From Ligustrum vulgare (lineage: Eukaryota; Streptophyta; Magnoliopsida; Lamiales; Oleaceae), in contig OY743190.1 in the NCBI GenBank assembly GCA_963555705.1, positions 9,523,501-9,587,500 on the forward strand: a stretch of 64,000 bases of DNA, written 5' to 3'. Numbering within the stretch: position 1 is the first letter of the stretch; each line of letters begins with the position of its first letter. The notes under the pieces were generated by a model. The model did no database searches, was not told the origin of the DNA, and worked only from the letters and a program-made list of their open reading frames with translations. Positions 12,037 to 22,419 of this stretch are shown here, in pieces. The translations under genes and the position numbers were made by a program.

Positions 12037-13022
12037 TCAATAATCAGACAAATTTGCTCCGGAGCCACCTAGATCATCGAACAGTGGACTGAACGAGCTT
12101 GAGTCAGATTGACTGACATTCATTTGTTCTTAGGTCCTTTTTCGAATTATCGGTTGTTGTTCACCCCTTATGAATTCATGTGTCACTGGATCTGATATTG
12201 AATCCAAGTTTGTCAATAAAATCTTGTTATCCTCCTTATACATCTACAACTGATAAAAATTTTGTCTGTCAGCCGCTCCCTTCCTTACCCACTCCATGAG
12301 TTATTTGTTTTCAACATTGATCGCATCCAATTCTTTTCTGGTCTCATCTTCAATTTTTTTTTTTTTTTTTTTTTTTATGCCTTTTTAACACCCATTGGCC
12401 GTTACCCCCAACAGCAACGTCCTCCATGTTCAGAGAAAATGATGAAATTTCAGGAGAGGTGAGAGACCCAGCAAGTGAGTAGTTTGGTTCAAAAGATCCA
12501 AATGCATTTTGGGAGGTTTGAAATTCATAGCATGACAAATTCGGCGTCGGGCAAAAATTTTCAATGCCCTTCAGCAGTGGCCACAAATGATCAAATTTGA
12601 AAACACCCTTATTAGTGGGGTCTTGTGCATACAACATTTTAGCTTTGTCTATCTGCAAGATTTTTTGTAAGATTGTTTATCAATAAAGTGTGACAGAAAA
12701 GTAACGATGTATTTTACATACGAATACTTACAATGTCGTGCTCCGATGCCCCCACTCGGATGCAAATTTTCAACTTGACGCAAATAACCTCGTAATTTTG
12801 AGACAGCCTTGGTAATTTCACCCATACGTGTTGAGATCGACCGTTCTGGACGAGGATTCATCTGGGCTTAGTGTTGTTATAAGCCTCGGAAACTCTTTGC
12901 CACAGCTTTGACCCTTTTTGTTGAATACCAACGATGGGATCCTGAGATATATTCAAGTAAATATGAGTTAAATTTACATCCTTATCAACTGTATAGTTAG
13001 CTGATCTTTTGCTAGAACTCAT
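12037..13022 (-). pseudogene. Harbinger ORF1-type Myb/SANT-like protein, broken
   Basis: The ATG is at 13022 and the natural stop is TGA at 12037-12039, after a Ser/Asp-rich tail (SFSPLFDDLGGSG). Exon 1 carries the QDPIVGIQQKGSKLWQRVSEAYN block and RISTRMGEITKAVSKL-like helices. A probable intron spans about 12657-12737. Exon 2 has KAKMLYAQDPTNKGVFKFDHLWPLLK. These blocks match the trihelix/SANT proteins, often annotated as glutathione S-transferase T3-like, that accompany PIF/Harbinger transposases and act as their DNA-binding and nuclear-import partner. Defects: a TGA where Trp is expected (KPR*NPRPE, near 12861), a poly-A frame loss at 12356-12376 and further shifts between 12045 and 12300. 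It sits inside the TIR element at 11545-15569, which fits this identity. Confidence 0.75.
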
Positions 13023-13122
13023 GTTTAATTGCAAAGATTTTTTTGAGTCTCCAAATTATGATGTACGAGTTCAAAATTGGTTGCCACCATTTATAGGCCA
13101 AAACACCTGACACGAAACACTA

Positions 13123-13470
13123 TTATTGTCTGCAAAGTTTTAATAAAAGAAAAGAATGCAAAGTAAAAGAAGACAATTTTATCTCTGCAAAGTTTGAATA
13201 ATAGAAAAGGAATCTCTGCAAAGTTTGAATATAGGTGATATAATGCAAAGATTTTTCTCTGTAACGTGCAAATAATGCAAAGATTTTCTCTGCAAAGTCA
13301 AAATAATTTGCAAAGATTTTCTCTACAAAGTTCAAATCATGCAAAGATTTTATCTGCAAAGTTAAAATAATTTGCAAAGATTTTCTCTGCAAAGTTAAAA
13401 TAATGTAAAGATTTTCTCTGCAAAGTTAAAATAATGCAAAGATTTGTCTCTACAAATCTTGAAGAAAGCA
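13123..13470. repeat. minisatellite, unit about TTTGCAAAGATTTTCTCTGC
   Basis: About ten degenerate copies of a unit of roughly 30-35 bp that alternates GCAAAGATTTTCTCTGCAAAG and TTAAAATAAT. The right-hand copies are most regular (about 13255-13450). It lies in the presumed 5' flank of the Harbinger Myb/SANT ORF. Confidence 0.75.
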
Positions 13471-13612
13471 AATAAATCTCTGTGAACTAGGTATTCCAAA
13501 AACACACTATAAATAGGTCAATGTAATTTATCTAGACTACAACTTTGAATCAAACATTTAAGAAAGATGAATCTCAATGTAGACGCGTCCTCATCTACCG
13601 TGCTCGAACATG

Positions 13613-14341
13613 GGCTAAACATACCAATTTTTAACATGGGTTAAACATACCAATTTTTAACCAAATATTTTATCTTAAAAAGATTACAAAGTCAAATAAA
13701 TCCAATTTATAAATTCCGCTGGCCGTCGAACACACACTAAAATTAAAATTTCACTGTTTCAATAAAATTTACAGAAATCAATTTACGTCAATCAATTATG
13801 CCCTAACAAAATAAGTATCTACTATACAAAAGTCAAAATGAAATGTTTAATAAATGAGCACATGATACATCATAAGAAAGATGGTTGAATTTGGAGTTCA
13901 ACGCAAAAAACGGAGTGCAATTCGGAGTTGTAGATCAAAAGTTATACACGTTTGAAGACAATTACCTTTAAATAAAATACGGAATGACTAAATTGAAAGA
14001 AAAGTAAAATTTGGGGACTAATGAACAAGAAAATTTAAAGGTAGAGACGTTATTCGCCAAAAAAATAAACGTAGGGACGTTTTTCCACAATAAATGTCAA
14101 ACGTAGGGACGTTTTGTGCCAATTACCCAAGTATGAATGGGCTGCTTTTTTTTTTTGGACGAAAATGCCCTTGACATTTACTGTTCAATTTGAAGTTAAC
14201 GGTGAAATGGGGTTAAAATTGACAGAAAGGATGTCTTCTACCAAAAATTGTAAAGGTTGGGATGTTTAGCGTCAAAAATCAAAACGTTGGGACGTTTTGC
14301 ACAATATATGTCAAACGTTGTGACGTTTTGTGCTATTAACC
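13613..14341. repeat. single arm of a foldback repeat family
   Basis: Closely similar, in the same orientation, to the right arm of the large palindrome at 22902-24391. Shared words include ACCAATTTTTAACCAAA, AATTCCGCTGGCC, GATGGTTGAATTTGGAGTTC and TCAAACGTAGGGACGTTTT. It also contains the arm end ACGTTTTGTGCTATTAACCC, which the 22-24 kb right arm lacks. A further partial copy in the opposite orientation lies at about 14750-15030. Confidence 0.8.
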
Positions 14342-14358
14342 CTTTTGTGTGAGATTTA

Positions 14359-15457
14359 GGCTGCGTTCTCTTTGAAGTTTTCCAGCCTTTTTTCGTTTTC
14401 CATTTCCGAAAACGCGAAAAACACGTTCTCTTGCGCCGTTTTCGAAAAAAAAAATTTCGAAAACGTTTTCAAAATTTGTAAAAGGAAATGGAAAACGTGA
14501 AAATTTATACGTTTTCCGCGTTTTCCAAAATTTATACCTATTAAGTGGAAAACGCGCGTTTTCCACTTAAAAAAAAATTAAAATAATCAAAAAAATTTGA
14601 AATTTGTCAAAATTTGTCATTTTTAATTACATTATTGATCCCTGATTTTCAAAACTTGTCATTTTAATCCTCAAATTTTGAAAAACTTCTTTCAAAAATA
14701 CCCTAATTTATTTGCAACTTAGGTCCCTCAACTTCAGATTTTGTTGCACATTAGTTCACAAATTTTACTTTTCTTTCAATTTAGTCATTCTCGTATTTGC
14801 TTTATAGGTCATTGTCTTCAACACATGTATAACTTTTGATGTACAACTCCGAATTGCACTCTGTTTTTTGCGTCGAACTCCAAATTCAACCATCTTTCTG
14901 ATGATGTATCATGTGCTTAATTATTAAACATTTCTTTTTTACTTTTGTATTGTAGACACTTATTTTGTAAGGACATCATTAATTAACGTAAATTGATTTT
15001 TGCAAATTTTATTGAAACTTAAATTTTAAACGTTATGAGTGCTTACTAGAATGATGTATCTATATAAAGTATTAAATGGAACGATTACTTTAGAAGGGAA
15101 AATTACTACCCAAATGTTGAACGATTACTTTAGAATGGCAACATGAATTTTTGAACTTTTTTGGTATAACCAAATTGTGTGATAAGGGTTATTTCATTTA
15201 TTTTTGTTGTGCAACTCAAATATGATATCTTTATTTCATTTATATTCACAAACAATATAATTACAAGTATACAGAAATAATTTTCTTCAAAATTAAAAAC
15301 AGAACGTGTTTTTCAGCTTTTCATTTTCGAAGACAGTTTTCAGAAATAACAAACCAAACGCGTTTTCAGCAATTTCGAAAAAAGTCACAAAAATTGAAAA
15401 ACAGAAAACATTTTCGAAAATGAAAACAAGAAACTGAAATACAAAGAGAACGCAGCC
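14359..15457. mobile_element. TIR element with GGCTGCGTTCTCTTTG ends (1,099 bp)
   Basis: The left end GGCTGCGTTCTCTTTG is matched perfectly by the inverted right end CAAAGAGAACGCAGCC. A TTA duplication flanks it (14356-14358 and 15458-15460), indicating a Harbinger-like MITE. Near both ends are long runs of GTTTTCGAAAA/TTTTCGAAAAT words in inverted arrangement. No open frame of note. It is related in terminal sequence to the element at 28728-29949. Confidence 0.85.
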
Positions 15458-15572
15458 TTAGTGTTGCTGGATTGGAATGGAGAAGCTGAAATAGTGTAAC
15501 TGTAATTCAAATTTAATGTAAAAGTAAGAAATTAGTGTAAAATGTAGTGTATGTGGTTTGGAGATGACCTAA

Positions 15573-16373
15573 AGGTTTCAAACATTTTTGTAAATACTTG
15601 AGAATAAATTCTTATCACTTTCCCAAAAAAATAAAACGGTGTTTATTTTTTTAGCTTGTTTCTAACCAAAACAAACTTGTTGAGATTGTCAATATGTTGA
15701 TCGTTGGCATCGTATTTTAGTTTTTAGTTTTTATTTTATGTTGAAATTGTTGAAAACGCATTCTTTTTATTATTTTGAATAATTGTTTTCAAAAATTAAA
15801 AATTAAAAAACACATTTACTTTGTAATTTTGAAAAAGTGAAAATAGTAATATTAATATATATACATTTACGCTCGTTTAAAAAGCAAAGCAATAGTGGTG
15901 ACCACCGCTTTGGTTAAGTTAATTGAAATTCCATGTTGAAGAGCGAATACCTGATTTTGAATCTCGCCACCTACCAATTTATTCGAAAATAATAATTTCT
16001 GCATATAAAAAAATTCATTTGTATTGAATTACATTGAAGATGCTATCGTGATTAAATAATGAAATTGATGTATGTATTTGGATAGGAGTTTCTACTTTAT
16101 ATGATTGGATGGTCACTACAATTCCGCGTAGAAATAGATTTTACCAGTACCTGAAAATAGAATCACATTGTAACCATTGGCCACATTAGCAAACATGCTG
16201 CTAAATATTATCCGTAGGAATATCAAAGCCATCATCAAAAGAAAGAGATTTATAATTCTCCCAAAAATTGATAAGTACGACAATCGAAAAGTGTATCTAA
16301 TACTCGAAAGCCAGAGCAAATTGCAGAGGTGAAAAGGAAAAGTATGACATTTCTGGTAGAAAAATTTTGAGAT
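15573..16373. other. 3' flank of the eS8 gene, no gene seen
   Basis: AT-rich. It includes the eS8 3' UTR region next to 16374. A segment at about 15880-15990 vaguely resembles a tRNA-derived SINE head, but I could not place convincing A and B boxes. Confidence 0.4.
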
Positions 16374-18440
16374 CTAGGCAGCACCACTGGCACCCTTTCC
16401 CTTCTTCCTCTGGAGTTTCTTCATGTAAAACTCCAATTCTTTGCCCTCCAAAATATATCTAGCAAAATCAATTTCATACCACGTCAAGCCAGAAGGATCG
16501 ATGAACCAAAGAATAAAAATAAATTTTAAGAAAATGCAAAGAATATTCATGCAGCTAATTAATCATCCACATTAGAGAAACACAAAGGAAAAATAATCAC
16601 GAACATCGTGTACTACTAAGCTGAGCACAAAATTTTGACACCTTTTTAACAAACGAAAATGTTGGTGAGCAAGCTAGCATAATGGAAATTCAATTCGCCA
16701 GCAGTTAAGTTGGCATCTATTCCACGTATGTTTATCATTAAAAAGAAAAAAAGACATTTGACCTTGGATGAGCCATGAGATATAAAGATACAGATGACAA
16801 TACATACCCATCAGCACGCCCACACTGTCCAGGGCGTGAAGAGATTGAAGCTAATAAACGGCCACCGCCGAATTGTTCCTCAACATGGGGGTCAAGCTTG
16901 CGATCCTGTTGACGCTTTTCAATTTTTCTCACGACGTGGTTGCTCTTCTTTGTCTCTTCAGTAGCAATAGCATCAGTATCCTAATAAATCCCAACAAACA
17001 GAAGTTATTAAAAAGCTTTGAAAAATACATTATTCATTAGAATTTGTTTCACACTAGAGCATATTATATTATAAAACTGGTGCACTCAATTCACACCTCT
17101 CTTATTTCATGACAAGACTGAAGACACTTAATACGCCTTCGAGACTGGAATCGCTCAATTTCTTATTTTGCCCCAATTACACTATGAAACTCCAACTTAG
17201 AAGTTATATATGACTAACATCAATAAAAGTAGATACAAATTGAGATGCACATGCAACATAGAATGTATTTAGGTAATTCTAGTTGACATGTGTTTCACAA
17301 TTGTTCCCTGATCTTTTGAAATGTCCTCCTTGATGCCTTAGAATGTATATATTTTCATTGATAGTCTCAATGCATGTCAATATTGTCCATAAACACGTAG
17401 TTTAGCTACTACTATGTACATAATTATATTAATCAGCACCGAGTGATTTGTATAACAAAAAGTAGAGAGTAAAGTATCTCTTAAAGCAATGGAAAAGAAA
17501 GATAGTTCATTACCTCTCCTTCCTTCTTGGCAGCTGTCTTCTTCTTGCGACCAATGTCAACTCCATAATGCTGAAGATACCACTGCTTGAATGGTGCAGC
17601 ATCCACTTGAACAATGGCACTCTTCACCAAAGTTTGAGTCCTAACCAACTCATTGTTTGATGCATTATAAACCACATCAAGTATACGAGTCTTCCGGGTC
17701 ACAGCTTCACTCCCCCAAGAGAAGTTTCCTGTGTCCAGCCTCAAGGCACGCCACTTCACATTACCTCCTCGAACCCTCACCCTTCGTACCGTTTTGTTAC
17801 TTGACAACTTAGTATTTGCTGGTTGTCTTCCAAGCTCATACCTAAAAATAAACAGAAATATTCAAATGAAAATCTATCACACAAGTTATCATTAAACAAT
17901 CTATCACGCTAGTTAAATATTTATGAACTGATTAATGGTTGAATAAGTGAACTAGAATCTTTGAATAGAAAGGGGGGAAATACCGAAATACAGAGGTGAT
18001 ATTTTTTAAGTTCGAACAAAAAAATTTGTTAGTTTTTTTTTTTTTTTTAATTCTACAGAAAACCTATTTGCTCAATCATTAAATTTCAGTAAAAAGAAAA
18101 GACTTCAATAGAACACATTGTGAATTTTATATAAATGACGCAACAAGGAATATCGAAAACCAAGGACGCATACGCATAAAAACAAGTCCTAGACATAGCA
18201 ACCAATCAATCAGAATCACCAATGACAAAACAAATAAATATAAACTAGAAAATCACTTTCTCTTCTTCCTCCAAGCCTTCTTCTTGCCTCCAGTGGCTCT
18301 CCTCTTGTGCATCGAATCCCGTGAAATACCTGTACACAAACAACATTGCCGTCAATTCTACACAGAATCGGAATATAAAATACGAAAGTGTATAACATAC
18401 TAAAAAGCATAGCAAGTGGATAAATCGATCTGTTACCCAT
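16374..18440 (-). CDS. RPS8: 40S ribosomal protein eS8 (RPS8)
   Basis: Structural protein of the small cytosolic ribosomal subunit. Five coding exons read on the minus strand: 18437-18440 (ATGG only), 18257-18329, 17514-17841, 16808-16980 and 16374-16458, totalling 663 nt for 220 residues plus TAG. All introns are GT-AG and all phases join cleanly. Family marks in order: [15 protein letters not shown] near the N-terminus, [13 protein letters not shown], the [17 protein letters not shown] block, [22 protein letters not shown] and the lysine-rich end [11 protein letters not shown]. The length is normal for plant eS8. Splitting the second codon after ATGG is a small-exon arrangement that simple ORF searches miss. 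The upstream region carries a telo-box, typical of translation-related plant genes. No defect seen, so probably functional. Confidence 0.96.
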
Positions 18441-18569
18441 GGTTACAAGCGGCGGTTTCTAGTGCTCCGGCGAGCCCTCTATTGGTTGCAGAGGGAGAAA
18501 CGGCGGTACAGATGAAAGCCACGCAATAGAAAGAAATACATTTTGTAGATTGCAACACTTACAAAGTTA

Positions 18570-18577
18570 AAACCCTA
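18570..18577 (+). promoter_or_regulatory. telo-box AAACCCTA upstream of eS8
   Basis: The exact word AAACCCTA (within AAAACCCTAC) lies about 130 bp upstream of the eS8 start codon. Telo-boxes are known to be enriched in promoters of plant ribosomal-protein genes. Its activity here is inferred from position only. Confidence 0.55.
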
Positions 18578-18612
18578 CTTGGGTTAATTCCTTTAATGCC
18601 CTTAGAGATTCT

Positions 18613-18712
18613 ACAATGGATATGCCACGTCATTTAAATTGATAATGTCTACTTATTCTAAGTATAAAAAGTGTACCACATCATTTAAATAGATAATTTC
18701 TACTTATTTTTT
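18613..18712. repeat. imperfect tandem repeat upstream of eS8
   Basis: Two copies of CAC(G/A)TCATTTAAAT.GATAAT.TCTACTTATT, about 52 bp apart, starting near 18629 and 18680. Confidence 0.6.
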
Positions 18713-19879
18713 CCTTCAATGTACCCCATGTCATGTTTAGTTGGCAAAATAATAGTTAAACATTGTCCAAATTCATGTCCAGTTCTAGAAGACATGTTAA
18801 ACATACTGACTGTACATATCCTCAAGAAATTCAAGCAGATTTTGACGACTATTTTGAGTATTCTACCGCCATTAATGATTACTGTCTTCTGGCCAAGAAA
18901 AGGGTCTATGTCATTCAACCAATCGACATCAACGTTAAACATACTCCTTCATTTAATGCTAAAAAACAAGAAAACAAACAAAAATAATTGCAGAAAGCAA
19001 ATGAAATATGTGTTATAAGAGGATTTGATGGTGTAATAAATAAATAAATAAAAAAGACCCGAGATGTCAAGAAAAATGATTGGATTTTATTTTAAACAAT
19101 ATAAATGTCACATAAGCATAATAATTGGGTTGTAGACATGATGTATTGGACATCAATTTTTTACCTCAATATCTATTTATTAAACACTCATAATACATCC
19201 AATTAATATATGTCAAATAGTACCTATTTTTTAGTTTAGACAATGTCTCATTAAAGATGATCGTATATTTAAATTTTTAAGCCAAAAGATGACGTCGTAT
19301 TTTAAGTGTAGGTCTCGACTTTATTCAGAGAAACTCGATTTTCTTTTCTTTTTTTTATTTTTATCGGAACACTCAATTTTCTCATTTTCATGATTGTGAG
19401 GTCTCGACTCTCGAGTTCTCTCTCCAAAGGTGGGGAAGTTTGTGACAATAACTCGAAATCTTTGACTTGTTTTGTTACAGTCACACCTGTGCTTGATCCT
19501 CATTTTCTCAAAATTTATTTTTCATTCAACTCATTTTTTATCCCATATTTCGGACCCAAAATTTGTATCAACTTTTCAACAAATACATAATCATTTTTTA
19601 TTAAAAAAAATTCTGCTAAAATCTAATATTTAGCAAAACCAAAGAAGGTCTAAGTATTACATTTACAATTCATTAAAAAAAATTGCAAATGAGGGGAAAA
19701 AAAAAAAGAAAAAGAAAAAGGAAGTTCCTTCTAGTAAACAAAAGAAGCCTCGAAAAAAAATCATGGCCTCAATAAGAAGGAAAATCAGATACCCTCCTTG
19801 GATTCATTAGGACAAGAAAAATCATAAAAAAGAAGATTTTCTCATCCTAGATCCTAAGTCTTGTAAGTTGATGACATTT
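18713..19879. other. intergenic region between eS8 and the HIPP-like gene
   Basis: A plus-strand frame at 18763-18987 is somewhat coding-like (DFDDYFEYSTAINDYCLLAK) but I recognise no family. The segment at 19436-19510 is related to 25353-25436 (TTTG.GACAATA.CT...GAATCTTTTGACTT), so a dispersed repeat is present. Confidence 0.4.
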
Positions 19880-20510
19880 TTACATGATAGTGCAACAGCC
19901 ACTCCTTTCGAAGCTCACGGGCGTGGCCGTTAACGGTGATGCATGCACGTACGATGATTCTAAACAAGCGTCTTGAAATGCTTGTCGGAAAGGAAAATAA
20001 CGGCCATATTCATCGTAACTGCTCATCCGATAACCGTATGAATTATCATGGTTCGACAAAAATAAGTTGCTCGAACATTGTCCATATTGGAACCAACGTA
20101 ATTCTGCGCTTCTTCCAGCTTTTCCCAACTTCTTCATAAGTAATTTTGGATCAATCAACCCTGACACGTGCACAATACCGAACTCGTCCATCTTGAAACT
20201 ACGTACACCTTAATTTGATACACAAAAAAATAAATAATAAATCAGAATATATCGTGAAAATAAAGTGTTTTTGTAAGGAAATTAATTATTTTGTACCTCG
20301 GCTACTGGATAGAACTTCCCTAACTGTCTTTTGCCATCCTGGAGTGTATACGTTTACTCTAAGAATACATGACTGGAGAAAAATACAAAAAATAATATTA
20401 TTTTTTATATAAATGGCAAATACGGATGAAATATAGAGGAAAAAAAAATGTAATACCATGAACGCAGAATTGTCTTCCTCAAAAGAACGAATCAATTTGC
20501 AAGGTGCCAT
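19880..20510 (-). CDS. HIPP-type protein (HMA fold with CaaX end), metal motif lost
   Basis: Three exons on the minus strand: 20457-20510, 20297-20372 and 19880-20208, 459 nt for 152 residues plus TAA, with GT-AG introns and clean phases. Exon 2 and the start of exon 3 form a heavy-metal-associated (HMA, ferredoxin-like beta-alpha-beta) domain: CILRVNVYTPGWQKTVREVL, then FKMDEFGIVHVSGLIDPKLL. In ordinary HIPPs the first strand-helix loop carries CxxC for copper or zinc binding; here TPGW stands in that place, so classical metal binding is unlikely. The protein ends SGCCTIM, and CTIM is a valid CaaX box for farnesylation, which would tether it to membranes. The middle (about residues 80-140) is Ser/Tyr-rich and unrecognised. 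Metal-site-less HMA proteins exist in plants as protein-interaction modules; that role is an inference here. Confidence 0.85.
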
Positions 20511-20584
20511 TGATGGGATTTGACAAAGTTTTTCTTAAAGTCTGTAAAATACAAGAAATGTTCATACTTTTGGAACTTATAAAT

Positions 20585-22090
20585 AGTTTGATGGGATTTG
20601 TTATTGTTTTATTAATTTATTAATAATTATTAATATTTGAAATTTGAAAATGGTGTGATTTAGAAGGAAATTATATCGGTTAAAAAATAGAATTTTGAGA
20701 ATGTTCCATTTTTATTTTCATCAAAAATGGCTAATTGAAATGAAAAAAAGAAATCAAGTGAACTGATATGATTGAGCAAAGCTATGTGAACTTATTTTGA
20801 AAATATACCTCTCTAATAATCTCAATAAATTGCGAGTCGATCAATAAAATATGTCTTTAAAATTATTTTTTGACTTTGATTTAGATTAAATGAAGGGAAA
20901 TTAATATCTATTATTATAAATCTCAAAATTAATAAAATTACAAAATAAACCAGTAATTATAATATAAAAAATTAATACAAGATTAAATTGAGTGTTGATG
21001 GGATTTTTTTATTAATATTTGGAAATGATGAAAATGGAGTGATTTAGAAGGAAATTATATAAGTAAAAAAAATAGAATTTTTGGGATATTCCATTTATAT
21101 TTTCATCAAAAATGGCTGACTGAAATGAATAAAAGAAATAAAGTTAATTAACTGATATGATTGAGTAAAGATATGAGAACTTAGTTTGGAAATATATCTC
21201 TTATCAGAGGAGAAAAGAAATCTGAACATATTGCAGTAAAGAGAATATCATTTTGGATAATTTTCAATAATAATAATAAAAAAAAAGAATATCATTTTGG
21301 ATAAGTGTTATGATATATTTAATTAACACTTGTCGGCATGCCAATTTTTCTTAGAGAAAATAATAAACTACAGGTCAATATATCTAGGGGCGGACCCAGG
21401 AATTTTGTTTAGTGTAGGCAGAAGTGGACCTTCCGGGGGTTCGAGGGCTCAACCTCCGAAATTTTTTTAACGAATAGGGTCAAAGCCTTAGGAGTGAAAT
21501 AGTAGGGGCGGTGTAATCACGATTTTGAATCTCAACTTTCACATTTCACGCTTGAAACTTTGGATACGAATTGAGTGTAAATTATAAATTTAGTTAAATT
21601 AAAATTGGACCAATTATTTGGTCCATTTTAATTGTTCTTTTAGATTAAATGGACTTCAAATTTTATAAGGTTCATAGAAAAAAATGCAAAATTAGTCCAT
21701 TTTAAAAAAAATAAATTAAAATGGGCTGATCCAGTGCAGGCATATGCTTGCACTGGACAGTACATGGGTCCGCCAGGGAATATATCACAGAAAACACTTT
21801 TAAGAAAACTTTTTTTTTACGAGAATAACTTATTCACTATGACCTGGTTCGATGGATATTAAAATTAGATAATTAGTAAATTAAGATGAAATATGTATTT
21901 AAATTGCGAATCAATAAAATATGTAATTAAAATTAATTGTTTATTTTGATTTAGTTTAAATGAAAGAAAGTTAATATCCATTATAAATCGCAAAATTGAT
22001 AAAATTACAAAATAAAATCAGTCATTATAATATAAAAAAATAATAATAATTCAAGGTTAAAATTTAAATAGAGTGTTGAAAGGATTCTTT
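20585..22090. repeat. diverged tandem duplication upstream of the HIPP-like gene
   Basis: 20585-21003 and a second copy starting at about 20997 share long blocks: GTGATTTAGAAGGAAATTAT, TTTTCATCAAAAATGGCT, ACTGATATGATTGAG. The second copy is interrupted after about 21200 and resumes at about 21900 (AAATTGCGAATCAATAAAATA ... GAGTGTTGAAAGGATT). The gap holds the hAT element at 21385-21778. No coding content. Confidence 0.75.
21385..21778. mobile_element. non-autonomous hAT element (394 bp)
   Basis: The ends are TAGGGGCGGACCC on the left and GGGTCCGCCAGGG on the right, imperfect inverted repeats with a nine-base identical core GGCGGACCC. A perfect 8-bp duplication AATATATC flanks it (21377-21384 and 21779-21786). 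Just inside the right end is a hairpin, CCAGTGCAGGCATATGC pairing with GCTTGCACTGG. No coding capacity. Confidence 0.9.
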
Positions 22091-22419
22091 TTGTCGAGTT
22101 AGATGCTTGAAAGGAAAATGTGTTGCCCTTCCTGATGGGATCGACACTTTAGATTGAGCGTTTTTAATTCTTGCATTGATTCAACTTGAAAGATATTGGA
22201 TCTATGTTTCGTGTTCACTTTCTTTTGATGAACGAGTTTGGGAAAATAATTATAATGTCCATAATTATATTTTAATAATATATTTTTTACATGTGCATGA
22301 TCAAACTGTTGGTAAAAAATTAACGTACATAATTATATTCTAATAACGTACCTTTTACATGCATAAAATTGGACAGAATACTGACTTACCAAAATCGAAT
22401 ATATGAAGTAGAAAACCAA

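Larger units (their letters stand above)
11545..15569 (-). mobile_element. PIF/Harbinger-like element with nested insertions
   Basis: The left end GGCCATCTCCAATGC and the inverted right end GGTCATCTCCAAAC match at 11 of the first 12 positions and are flanked by TAA on both sides (11542-11544 and 15570-15572), the 3-bp duplication of PIF/Harbinger and Tourist elements. Next to the left end is a strong hairpin, AGCACCATTTTGC/GCAAAATGGTGCT (about 11582-11610), and the palindrome TGAACAGTGCACTGTTCA. The interior carries a broken Myb/SANT-type ORF (12037-13022), a minisatellite, part of a foldback family and a second TIR element. I found no DDE transposase, so this copy is non-autonomous. Confidence 0.75.

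Noticed and set aside
12350..12658. 102-codon minus frame as an independent gene
   Set aside because: It is exon 2 of the broken Harbinger Myb/SANT ORF; the Lys tail comes from a poly-A run.
15880..15990. Possible tRNA-derived SINE head
   Set aside because: A- and B-box matches too poor, no clear tail or target duplication.
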